Part shown: positions 1-6,848 of the stretch, one piece after another
How positions within the stretch are numbered: the stretch's first letter is position 1
Layout of the letters: the number at the start of each line of letters is the position of its first letter
From: Phycisphaerales bacterium
Lineage (GTDB): Bacteria; Planctomycetota; Phycisphaerae; Phycisphaerales; UBA1924
NCBI GenBank assembly: GCA_029212425.1
Contig: JARGNC010000021.1
Coordinates: 12,514 to 22,188 of the forward strand
Length of the DNA: 9,675 nt
Direction of reading: 5' to 3'
The notes under the pieces: model-generated
Told to the model about the DNA's origin: nothing
What the model saw: only the letters and a program-made list of their open reading frames with translations
Databases searched by the model: none
Program-made: the position numbers and the translations under genes

Positions 1-161
1 AAGACATGTTCGGACCAGGAGACGACTTCTGCCCCGTTTGGCCATTCATGGACCTCATCAAAGACGGACCCGCCGACTGGCAACCAAGACACGGCGGCAA
101 ACCCTCATGCTGCAGTGGGGGATCCACACCATCCGATTCCCCAAGCTGCTGCAATGGATAA
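1..161 (+). CDS. 3' end of an unidentified gene with a Cys-rich C-terminus (5' partial)
   Basis: A reading frame is open from the window edge to a TAA at 159-161, in the same frame as prfA. I chose it over the other two frames, which are also open here, because its third positions are mostly C or A exactly as in prfA. The visible 52 or so residues contain an acidic/aromatic stretch (DDFCPVWPFMDLIKDG) followed by a tail with two Cys pairs, SCCSGG and SCCNG, the second ending the protein. I do not recognise the family. Paired cysteines at the extreme C-terminus can be metal- or redox-active, but that is inference. It is not ribosomal protein L31, a gene often found near prfA: the L31 motifs are absent. 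The gap to prfA is 27 bp, so the two may be cotranscribed. Confidence 0.55.
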   Translation, partial: DMFGPGDDFCPVWPFMDLIKDGPADWQPRHGGKPSCCSGGSTPSDSPSCCNG

Positions 162-188
162 GCGATCCGATTTGCGTATCCTTCATCA

Positions 189-1280
189 ATGAGCGCTCCA
201 GCCGACGAAGGCCTCCTATCCAAACTCGATGAACTCTCGTCACAGTACGAAGCGCTATCCACGCAGCTCGAGTCCCCCGAAGTCCTCGCAGACCACAACC
301 AGGTCCGCACGATCTCCATCAAAAAAGCCGCCCTCGCCCCCGTCGCCGAGGGATACCACGAGTTCAAACAGCTCGAGCTCGAAGTCGCCCAGCTCCGCGA
401 AGCGATCAACGACGAAGACCCCGAGCTCGCCGAGATGGCCCGCCAAGAACTCCCCGAAATCGAGTCCGCCGCGATCCAAAAACTCGAAGACATCAAATCC
501 ACCTTAGTGACCACAGACGACCTCGCCGTCGGATCCGTCATCCTCGAAATCCGCGCAGGCACCGGAGGCGACGAAGCAGGACTCTGGGCGCGCGATCTCT
601 TAGAGGTCTACACCCGCTACGCCAGCGCCCGAGGATGGACCGTCGACGAAATGTCCATGGACGCAGACGCATCAGTAGGGGGCATCCGCCACGCCGTCCT
701 CAACTTCAAAGGAGAAGGCGTCTGGCAATGCCTCTCATTCGAATCCGGAGTCCACTCCGTCAAACGCGTCCCCGCCACCGAAACCCAAGGCCGCGTCCAC
801 ACCTCCACCTGCACCGTCGCCGTCCTCCCAGAGCCCGAAGAAGTCGAGGTCAACATCGACTGGGCAAACGATGTCGACGAACACATCACCACCGCCCAAG
901 GACCCGGAGGCCAGAACGTCAACAAAGTCGCCACCGCCGTCCAGCTCCTCCACAAACCCACAGGCGTGGAAGTCCGAATGCAAGAGTCCAAATCCCAAGC
1001 CCAAAACCGCGACAAAGCAAGACGACTCCTGATCGCCCGCGTCTACGAAATCGAACAAGCCAAACTCCACGCCGAGCGCGACGAATCAAGACGAGCCCAG
1101 ATCGGCACCGCCCAACGCTCCGAAAAAATCCGAGTCTACCGCTACCAAGACAACATCGTCGCCGACCAACGCCTGTCCGAAAAATTCAACAAGAACCTGA
1201 TCATGGACAACGCCGAACTTGGTCCAATCTTCGAAGCCCTCATCGAGCAACAAACCGCCGAACGACTCGCGGCGTTGTAA
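189..1280 (+). CDS. prfA: Peptide chain release factor 1 (RF1)
   Basis: The 363-residue product recognises UAA and UAG stop codons in the ribosomal A site and triggers hydrolysis of peptidyl-tRNA. The N-terminal helical domain (about 1-110) is followed by the RAGTGGDEA motif (122-130) typical of RF1/RF2. The codon-reading tripeptide is PAT (195-197, in VKRVPATETQGR), which marks RF1; RF2 would have SPF. The catalytic GGQ is at 240-242. Its loop reads QGPGGQNVNKV, differing from the E. coli type GAGGQHVN at the residues flanking GGQ. Length matches the family (about 360). ATG 189 is the only start available after the in-frame TAA at 159-161, and no Shine-Dalgarno sequence precedes it. prmC, the GGQ methylase gene that often follows prfA, is not next to it. 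The gene converges on the minus-strand gene ending at 1303, 22 bp away. Confidence 0.98.
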   Translation: MSAPADEGLLSKLDELSSQYEALSTQLESPEVLADHNQVRTISIKKAALAPVAEGYHEFKQLELEVAQLREAINDEDPELAEMARQELPEIESAAIQKLEDIKSTLVTTDDLAVGSVILEIRAGTGGDEAGLWARDLLEVYTRYASARGWTVDEMSMDADASVGGIRHAVLNFKGEGVWQCLSFESGVHSVKRVPATETQGRVHTSTCTVAVLPEPEEVEVNIDWANDVDEHITTAQGPGGQNVNKVATAVQLLHKPTGVEVRMQESKSQAQNRDKARRLLIARVYEIEQAKLHAERDESRRAQIGTAQRSEKIRVYRYQDNIVADQRLSEKFNKNLIMDNAELGPIFEALIEQQTAERLAAL

Positions 1281-1302
1281 TGCTCAAATTGTCTGAGTAA
1301 AT

Positions 1303-2016
1303 CTAATCAAGCTGGTCAATGATTGAGTTCAGTCGATCAGTCAGTTGTGTAACATCACCTGGGTTGAGATTAAGTCGATCTAGGCAATAACGGCTAAACG
1401 CTTGTTTAGCGAGATCAATCTCTCCACACTTTGCGAGTAGGAGCGGATAAGAAATGAGATGGGAGACAATGTTCTCGAATCCCAATCCATCAATCGACCG
1501 GTGTTTGGCGGCAGTATACCAATCGAGAATTTCGTGGAGTGAGTGTGTAGTGTCTAAGAAGTAGCGAAAAAGAGGTATGATTTTATTGCATTCTCGGTAA
1601 GTGTCATCAAGGCAGAATTTTAATCCATTTCCGCCGTCAATATCACGAATTGGAGCTCTGTTTGGATCGTTCCGAGCACCTTGATGCGGGTCAATAGTTA
1701 AGTCAAGAATCGCAAAGTCAGGGTCAGATTTTCTATGATTTTGAATGACAACAGTACTGTTCTGCTTGTAATAAAAAGTTGGTGAAAACTTCAATCGTAC
1801 ACCACATAAAACTTTATACCTCCCGCTGCCCTGAAGAGTCAAGGCATGTTGAAAGTCATCGTCGGTATCTCGGATCCAAACTTGGTCACGAATCGGGTGA
1901 AAACCGAGTTGGGTAAGTGCTTCACCGAAAATAAGTGCAAAGTGCTTTCGCACAGTCTGAGTTGGGACATGTTCATGGACCTTCCTGTAGGGATCAATGA
2001 TTTCAATGTCATCCAT
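1303..2016 (-). CDS. Hypothetical protein, DUF4304-like, AT-rich
   Basis: A 237-residue soluble protein with no signal peptide or membrane segment. Residues about 22-80 (a helix with FALIFGEALTQLGFHPIRD, then VWIRD, a LTLQGSGR strand and CGVRLKFSP) follow the pattern I remember for DUF4304: helix ending in LGF, a W/F-x-R strand, an LQ strand and a third strand. The C-terminal part (about 140-237) is helical, with a TPR-like stretch near 190-211 (LLLAKCGEIDLAKQAFSRYC). The family's function is unknown and the assignment is only moderately sure. I start it at ATG 2014-2016 because GGAG lies 8 nt upstream (2025-2028) inside the end of putA; a TTG at 2022 is too close to that site. It begins 2 nt after the putA stop, so it is probably translationally coupled. 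Hand-counted GC on three 60-base lines was 33, 38 and 45 percent, against 68 percent on one prfA line, which suggests acquisition. Confidence 0.75.
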   Translation of the reverse strand: MDDIEIIDPYRKVHEHVPTQTVRKHFALIFGEALTQLGFHPIRDQVWIRDTDDDFQHALTLQGSGRYKVLCGVRLKFSPTFYYKQNSTVVIQNHRKSDPDFAILDLTIDPHQGARNDPNRAPIRDIDGGNGLKFCLDDTYRECNKIIPLFRYFLDTTHSLHEILDWYTAAKHRSIDGLGFENIVSHLISYPLLLAKCGEIDLAKQAFSRYCLDRLNLNPGDVTQLTDRLNSIIDQLD

Positions 2017-2018
2017 GC

Positions 2019-5000
2019 TCAAAGCTCCGGCGCAAACCCACGCCGCATCGTGTTCTCACAGCACGCCCGCGGGTCCACAAACTGCATTAAATACTCCGGA
2101 CCGCCCGCCTTCGAGCCAACACCCGACATCCCAAACCCACCGAACGGCTGCCGCCCAACAAGCGCCCCCGTACACCCACGATTGATGTACAGGTTCCCGA
2201 CCCGGAACTCACGCTTCGACCGATCAATATGCGTCGGTTTCCGCGTAAACACCCCGCCCGTCAGCTTGTACATATGACCGTTCGCAAGACGCATCGCCTC
2301 ATCAAAGTCCTTCGCGTGAATCACCGCAAGCACAGGACCAAAGATCTCCTGACGATAAATCGTGCTGTCCTCGCTCGCGCCCGTAAAGATATGAGGAGGC
2401 ACCATGTTCTCAATCCCCGTCTCCGGGAAGTCCTTCGCGCCAACAAGCTCATCCAATCCCTCATCACGCGCCGACTGGATATACCGATTGATATTCCCCG
2501 CCGCCTCCGCGTCTATCACAGGAGACACATCACTGTTCGGATTGTCCGCCCGACCAAGCACCAGCGTCTTGGTCGCCTCGCCGAGCCGTTCCAAGAACAA
2601 CTGCATCCGCTGACCGTTCGGTCCCTCAGGATCAACCACGATGCACCGTGAGCACGCCGAGCATTTCTGCCCCTGGAACCCGAACGCCGAGTACCGAACC
2701 CCGATCACCGCTTCATCCAGATCCGCGCTCGCATCCACGATCACCGCGTTCTTGCCCCCCATCTCGCACACAACCCGTTTGACATGCAGTTGGTCTTCCG
2801 GAGTCACCGCCGCCGCCTGAATGATGTCAAGCCCAACCGCTTTCGATCCGGTAAACGCGATCACCCCAACCCGATGGTCCCGCACAAGCGCCGCACCGGT
2901 CGTCTCACCAGGTGAAGGACAGAACTGCAGCACACCCTCCGGCGCACCGACCTGCATCAGCGCGTTGGACATGAACTCGAACAGAATCTGCGCAATCCCC
3001 GGAGTCTGCTCCGCAGGTTTCACAACAACCGTATTCCCCGTCACCAGCGCCGCCGCCGTCATCCCGCAGCAGATCGCAAGCGGGAAGTTCCAAGGCGCGA
3101 TCACCACCGCAACCCCCTTGGGCTGGTACCAAAGCTCATCAAGCTCCCCAATAAACCGTCCCAGCCGTTGACTCGTAAACATGCTCGGCGCAAGCCGAGC
3201 GTAATACTCACAGAAATCAATCGCCTCGCACACATCCGCATCCGCTTCGCGCCAGGTCTTGTTGGACTCCTTGCACACCACCCCCGCAAGCTCATCCCGC
3301 TGCGCCCGCATCATCCCCGCCGTCAGCGTCAGCACACGCGCCCGCTCATACGGGTCAAAGTCCCGCCAAGCATCAAACGCCGCATGCGCCTGCGTGATCA
3401 TCTCGCCCGCCTGTTCCGGAGTGCGATCGTTGGCAACCTCAGGAACCACCGCCGCTGCCACCGCCGCTTCAAACATCCGCCGCTGGTGCGCATCAGCAAA
3501 GTCCCGCATCGGTTCGGTATAGAAAGGCCGAGCATTCCCCACCCGCTCGTCAGGCGGAGTCAGCTCATGCCGCTCCGGAGCAATCATGTACAAATCCTGA
3601 CGATCAATCCCCGCCCCCTTGTTCGCAGGATCCATCAACAGCGTCGCCGTATCCACATTGTCCAAGAACCCCGCCTTGAGCCAAGACTCATTGCTCGTGT
3701 TCTCAAGCAATCGGCGCACAAGATACGCCATCCCCGGAATCATCTCCCCGACCGGCACATACTCCCGCACCCGAAGCCCCATCTCCGCCGCCGCATGCTT
3801 GAGCTGATCCGCCATCCCGTGCAGCATCTGCAACTCGATCGTCTCCATCCCCAATCCACGCGCCTCAAGCCCCGCCAGCGCCGCCGCGATCGACCGCACA
3901 TTGTGCGACCCCAACGCCAGCTTCACGCCCCCCTCGCCCGCCTTGGTCGGACAGTGATCAAGGAACACCTTGACCATCTCCTCAAAGCACTGATCTGTCT
4001 GCCACTTCTCGTTCCAAACAGGACAAGGCCACCCTTCCTGCTCCGCATGAATCGTCTCAAAGTCCCAGTACGCCCCCTTCACCAACCGCACCGTCACCAC
4101 TCGCCCCGTCCGCTGCGCCCACTCACAGATCCGCTTCGCGTCATCCACCCCCGACTTGAGATACGCCTGCATCGCGATCCCCGCCTCAAAGTCGATCTCA
4201 TCGCACGCATGCATAAAGGTATCAAGCGTCAAGTCCTTGAACTCATGATGCTCCATGTCAAAGTTGATCAGCACCCCGTTCCGCTTCGCCGCTTCAAGCA
4301 CAGGTCGTGCACGACTCATAAAGTCCGCGATCGAGCTCTCCGGCGCAATCGGATTAAACAACGCGCACAAACTCGACACCTTAATCGACACATTCACGCG
4401 AGGCACCACCCCGAGGTGATCCTTCTCAAGCCGATCATTCGCCTCCCAGCTCGAAGCCGTATCAACCAAGTTCTCAACCAGATCAAGATACTTCGCCTGG
4501 TACATGTCCGCTTCCGCATTGGACACACACGCTTCACCAAGCAGGTCCACACTAAACGCGATCCCTTGCTTCCAAAGCTTCGTCAGCATCGGGAGCGCAT
4601 CGGCCGCGTCTGTTCCTGCAATAAAGTTGTGCGCCATCCCGGTAATCTGCCCAGAGATCGTCTTCGCCGCGAGCCCTTTCGCAACCCCGCCCGCCTTCAG
4701 CGCCAGATCCATCCCCGGAGGCGCCTTCACGCCAGGCTGCGTCATGTAATCCACCAGATGATCATGCACCATGTCCGGCGTCGTCAGCGCCGGAAACGCA
4801 TCGACAAACCGGAACATCTGCACCTTAAAGTTGTGGTCCTTCATCGACCAGTCCATCAACTTGTCCTGATAGAACTGCTTCGACAGCAACCCCGCTTTAT
4901 GGTTCCGCGCCAGATCAAGCATCTTGGTCCCCATCTCAAGAATCCGCTGCTCGCGCTCAGGTGACGATGAACTCAGCGCAGGAGGACGCACACTCGGAGC

Positions 5001-5075
5001 GGGAGCCGCTTGTGAAGCAGCCGCAGTCTGAACCGATTGAGTAGATGCTTTGTCCTTGCGACCGAACCATGCCAT
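2019..5075 (-). CDS. putA: Bifunctional proline dehydrogenase / L-glutamate gamma-semialdehyde dehydrogenase (PutA type)
   Basis: The 1018-residue enzyme oxidises proline to glutamate in two steps: an FAD-dependent proline dehydrogenase barrel, then an NAD(P)-dependent aldehyde dehydrogenase acting on the semialdehyde. A low-complexity Ala/Ser/Pro tail (about 10-40) and a helical region precede the barrel (about 200-470), which shows VSIKVSSL (229-236), FDMEHHE (272-278), AYLKSG (304-309), RLVKGAYWD (330-338), LGSHN (388-392) and YLVRRLLEN (451-459; the RR and E bind substrate in known PutA). The dehydrogenase half (about 560-1005) has APWNFP (660-665), FTGSKAVG (741-748), general base E771 in CEMGGKNA, and catalytic C805 in GQKCSACSR. 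There is no N-terminal ribbon-helix-helix domain, so unlike E. coli PutA it is probably not its own repressor. Start at ATG 5073-5075 is set by AGGAG 7 nt upstream (5083-5087); an in-frame start at 5126 lacks this. It diverges from ribF. Confidence 0.96.
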   Translation of the reverse strand: MAWFGRKDKASTQSVQTAAASQAAPAPSVRPPALSSSSPEREQRILEMGTKMLDLARNHKAGLLSKQFYQDKLMDWSMKDHNFKVQMFRFVDAFPALTTPDMVHDHLVDYMTQPGVKAPPGMDLALKAGGVAKGLAAKTISGQITGMAHNFIAGTDAADALPMLTKLWKQGIAFSVDLLGEACVSNAEADMYQAKYLDLVENLVDTASSWEANDRLEKDHLGVVPRVNVSIKVSSLCALFNPIAPESSIADFMSRARPVLEAAKRNGVLINFDMEHHEFKDLTLDTFMHACDEIDFEAGIAMQAYLKSGVDDAKRICEWAQRTGRVVTVRLVKGAYWDFETIHAEQEGWPCPVWNEKWQTDQCFEEMVKVFLDHCPTKAGEGGVKLALGSHNVRSIAAALAGLEARGLGMETIELQMLHGMADQLKHAAAEMGLRVREYVPVGEMIPGMAYLVRRLLENTSNESWLKAGFLDNVDTATLLMDPANKGAGIDRQDLYMIAPERHELTPPDERVGNARPFYTEPMRDFADAHQRRMFEAAVAAAVVPEVANDRTPEQAGEMITQAHAAFDAWRDFDPYERARVLTLTAGMMRAQRDELAGVVCKESNKTWREADADVCEAIDFCEYYARLAPSMFTSQRLGRFIGELDELWYQPKGVAVVIAPWNFPLAICCGMTAAALVTGNTVVVKPAEQTPGIAQILFEFMSNALMQVGAPEGVLQFCPSPGETTGAALVRDHRVGVIAFTGSKAVGLDIIQAAAVTPEDQLHVKRVVCEMGGKNAVIVDASADLDEAVIGVRYSAFGFQGQKCSACSRCIVVDPEGPNGQRMQLFLERLGEATKTLVLGRADNPNSDVSPVIDAEAAGNINRYIQSARDEGLDELVGAKDFPETGIENMVPPHIFTGASEDSTIYRQEIFGPVLAVIHAKDFDEAMRLANGHMYKLTGGVFTRKPTHIDRSKREFRVGNLYINRGCTGALVGRQPFGGFGMSGVGSKAGGPEYLMQFVDPRACCENTMRRGFAPEL

Positions 5076-5183
5076 ATGAAGACTCCTAGACCGAGATGAA
5101 ACCCCCTCCAAGAACCTCAAACACAAGAGAGCAGGGGTGGTCTCGATTCTAGATCATCCGCATCGACCTTGATAGACTTCCCT
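5076..5183. promoter_or_regulatory. Divergent intergenic region between putA and ribF
   Basis: About 108 bp between two divergent start codons must hold promoters for both genes unless they lie inside coding sequence. The best -10-like hexamer I see is TAGAAT on the minus strand (5146-5151), 5 of 6 matches to the sigma-70 consensus, but the hexamer 17 nt upstream (TATCAA) is a poor -35. No convincing promoter is visible for ribF. No FMN riboswitch-like conserved core is recognisable, and the region is too short for one. No clear operator palindrome is seen. Confidence 0.35.
5083..5087 (-). promoter_or_regulatory. Ribosome binding site of putA
   Basis: AGGAG on the minus strand, 7 nt before the ATG at 5075. 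It decides the start of putA in favour of the protein beginning MAWFGRKDK rather than 17 codons further upstream. Confidence 0.7.
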
Positions 5184-6146
5184 ATGCCCGATTCGTCCGC
5201 TCCAGAGCACACCCAAACCATCGCCCTCACCATCGGGAACTACGACGGAGTCCACCAGGGACACCAAATGCTCATCGAGCGTGCCCGTAACCACTCGGGA
5301 ACTGATGGCCGCGTCCTGGTCCTCTGCTTCCACCCTCACCCCCTCTCCATCCTCGCCCCAGACCGTGCCCCCGCCCAGATCGATCCATTCGAGGTCCGCA
5401 AAGCCCGCCTCCTCGCCGCCGGAGCCGATGAAGTCATCGAACTCGCCCCAACCCCAGACCTTCTCGCCCAAGACCCCGAATCCTTCCTCGACGAGCTCAT
5501 CGACCAATACCAACCCAGCGTCATCGTCGAAGGACACGACTTCCATTTCGGAAAGCGCCGCACAGGAACCCCCGAACTCCTCACCAAGCACTGCGACCTC
5601 CGAGGCATCACCACCGATATCCTCGGTCCAGTCAAAGTCACACTCACCGACCAATCCGTCGTCACCGCCTCCTCCTCGCTCATCCGCTGGCTCCTCGAGC
5701 AAGGCCGCGTCCGCGACGCCACCTACGCCCTCGGACGACCCCACGAACTCACCGGAACCGTCGTCCAAGGACAACAACTCGGACGCACCATCAACATCCC
5801 AACCATCAACCTCGACACCCAGTCCCTCCTCCCCGCTGACGCTGTCTACGCCGGGATCGCCCGCTTCACGCACAACAACCAAGAACACCAAACCCTCGCC
5901 GCCATCAATGTCGGATCACGCCCAACCGTCCAAGGCACAACAAGGCGCGCCGAAGCACACCTCATCAACAACGACGGCACATCATGGACACCCCCCGCAG
6001 ACCTCCCAGACTACAACTGGAACTGCACACTCCAACTCATCGGATGGGTCCGCGACCAGGTCAAGTTCGGATCACTCGACACCCTCAAACAACAAATCCG
6101 GCGCGATTGCGGCCGGATCTGCGAAACACTGTCCGAGTTGTGCTGA
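5184..6146 (+). CDS. ribF: Bifunctional riboflavin kinase / FAD synthetase
   Basis: The 320-residue cytoplasmic enzyme phosphorylates riboflavin to FMN and then adenylylates FMN to FAD. The N-terminal adenylyltransferase domain shows GNYDGVHQGH (18-27, family GxFDGxHxGH), FHPHP (49-53), DFHFGKRRTG (119-128) and SSSLIRWLLEQG (163-174). The C-terminal kinase domain begins near 184 with GRPHELTGTVVQGQQLGR and NIPTINL (204-210), where the family usually has PTAN. It continues with INVGSRPTV (241-249) and AEAHLIN (256-262), whose E257 aligns with the known kinase catalytic Glu. The segment that normally reads DLYG (about 263-280) is altered and slightly extended. Length is normal for RibF. I use ATG 5184; a TTG at 5169 in the same frame is possible and neither has a clear Shine-Dalgarno. 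It diverges from putA, whose proline dehydrogenase half needs FAD, and converges on flgH with 9 bp between stops. Confidence 0.96.
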   Translation: MPDSSAPEHTQTIALTIGNYDGVHQGHQMLIERARNHSGTDGRVLVLCFHPHPLSILAPDRAPAQIDPFEVRKARLLAAGADEVIELAPTPDLLAQDPESFLDELIDQYQPSVIVEGHDFHFGKRRTGTPELLTKHCDLRGITTDILGPVKVTLTDQSVVTASSSLIRWLLEQGRVRDATYALGRPHELTGTVVQGQQLGRTINIPTINLDTQSLLPADAVYAGIARFTHNNQEHQTLAAINVGSRPTVQGTTRRAEAHLINNDGTSWTPPADLPDYNWNCTLQLIGWVRDQVKFGSLDTLKQQIRRDCGRICETLSELC

Positions 6147-6155
6147 TCATTCAAA

Positions 6156-6848
6156 TCAGAACGCAAAGAGCATGTCGAAGAACTCCGTAATGATTCCCTT
6201 CTCCGATGCCTTCTTTAGATCACCCTCGTTCTCAACCGCAAGCGACAGATTCGCAAGCTGACTCGACAAAATCGTGTTCTGACTCGTGATGTCATCCGAT
6301 CGAGCATACCCAGCAATCACAAGAGTCTGAATCTCTTCATCTTTCTGAATCCGCTTCTGCGCCTCAAGCACAAGCGTCCCGTTGGGTTTGACATCAATCA
6401 CAGTCGCGGTAATCCGCGCCGAGAACTGATCCTTGCGTTCATAGTCGCCCTCCCCAGTAAACTCGCGTCCAGCCGTCGCGTCAAACAGCGTGCGGTTCTC
6501 AAGCCGAGGATTCGTGTTCACCTGAAGCTCAAGCAGCTTGAGCAGATCAATCATCGCGTTGACCTCAACGCTGCTGCTGCTCTCCTTCTCAGTCTCAAGT
6601 TTCTGCGAGCTTGTCTGCGACGACACCTCGTCAATGATGATCGTAATGATGTCATGCTTCTCATATGTCCGAACCTCCGGCTCAGGAATAAAGGTCAGCG
6701 ACACATCCTCAAGCAAAAGCACCGGTTGCGTAGACGCGTTGGGACCATCCACATACCCATCCGTCAAATACAAACTCTGCGCTTGGACAGCACAACTCGC
6801 TGCAGCAGCGACCATGACCCCAACCAATACCTGATACGCAAACTTCAT
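6156..6848 (-). CDS. flgH: Flagellar basal-body L-ring protein FlgH
   Basis: The 230-residue protein forms the L-ring, the outer-membrane bushing of the flagellar rod. A signal peptide covers about 1-23. It contains AAS-C19, a weak lipobox, followed by VQA23-Q24, a plausible signal peptidase I site, so whether it is a lipoprotein is uncertain. Family landmarks are KHDIITIIIDEVSSQ in the first third, GREFTGEGDYERKDQFSARI, ATVIDVKPNGTLVLEAQKRI (family V-x-PNG-x-L), GYARSDDI and NTILSSQLANLSL. The typical Tyr-Gly-Gly segment near the C-terminus is replaced by ENEGDLKKASEKG, but the F-rich end (EFFDMLFAF) is kept. Its ATG overlaps the flgA stop as ATGA, with GGAG 7 nt upstream (6856-6859), giving translational coupling. 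It is the last gene of the flagellar operon here; flgI does not follow. Confidence 0.94.
   Translation of the reverse strand: MKFAYQVLVGVMVAAAASCAVQAQSLYLTDGYVDGPNASTQPVLLLEDVSLTFIPEPEVRTYEKHDIITIIIDEVSSQTSSQKLETEKESSSSVEVNAMIDLLKLLELQVNTNPRLENRTLFDATAGREFTGEGDYERKDQFSARITATVIDVKPNGTLVLEAQKRIQKDEEIQTLVIAGYARSDDITSQNTILSSQLANLSLAVENEGDLKKASEKGIITEFFDMLFAF

Noticed and set aside
1282..1297. CTCA/TGAG inverted repeat between prfA and the convergent gene
   Set aside because: Only a 4-bp stem with a 7-nt loop and no T-run; expected by chance.
1846..2277. A 143-codon plus-strand frame across the junction of putA and the AT-rich gene
   Set aside because: It has no recognisable motif, crosses two minus-strand genes and changes composition midway, so it is a chance frame.
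3168..4964. A 598-codon open frame on the plus strand opposite putA
   Set aside because: It is an antisense shadow of the high-GC putA gene. Its translation is dominated by Arg, His, Pro and Leu with no motif, while the minus strand encodes an obvious enzyme.
6143..6159. Small hairpin CTGAT-7nt-ATCAG between the convergent ribF and flgH stops
   Set aside because: A 5-bp AT-rich stem with no T-run on either strand is too weak to call a terminator.
5281..6261. A 326-codon plus-strand frame overlapping ribF
   Set aside because: Ser/Pro/Thr-rich low-complexity translation caused by the C-rich codons of ribF read one frame over; ribF motifs are clear in the other frame.
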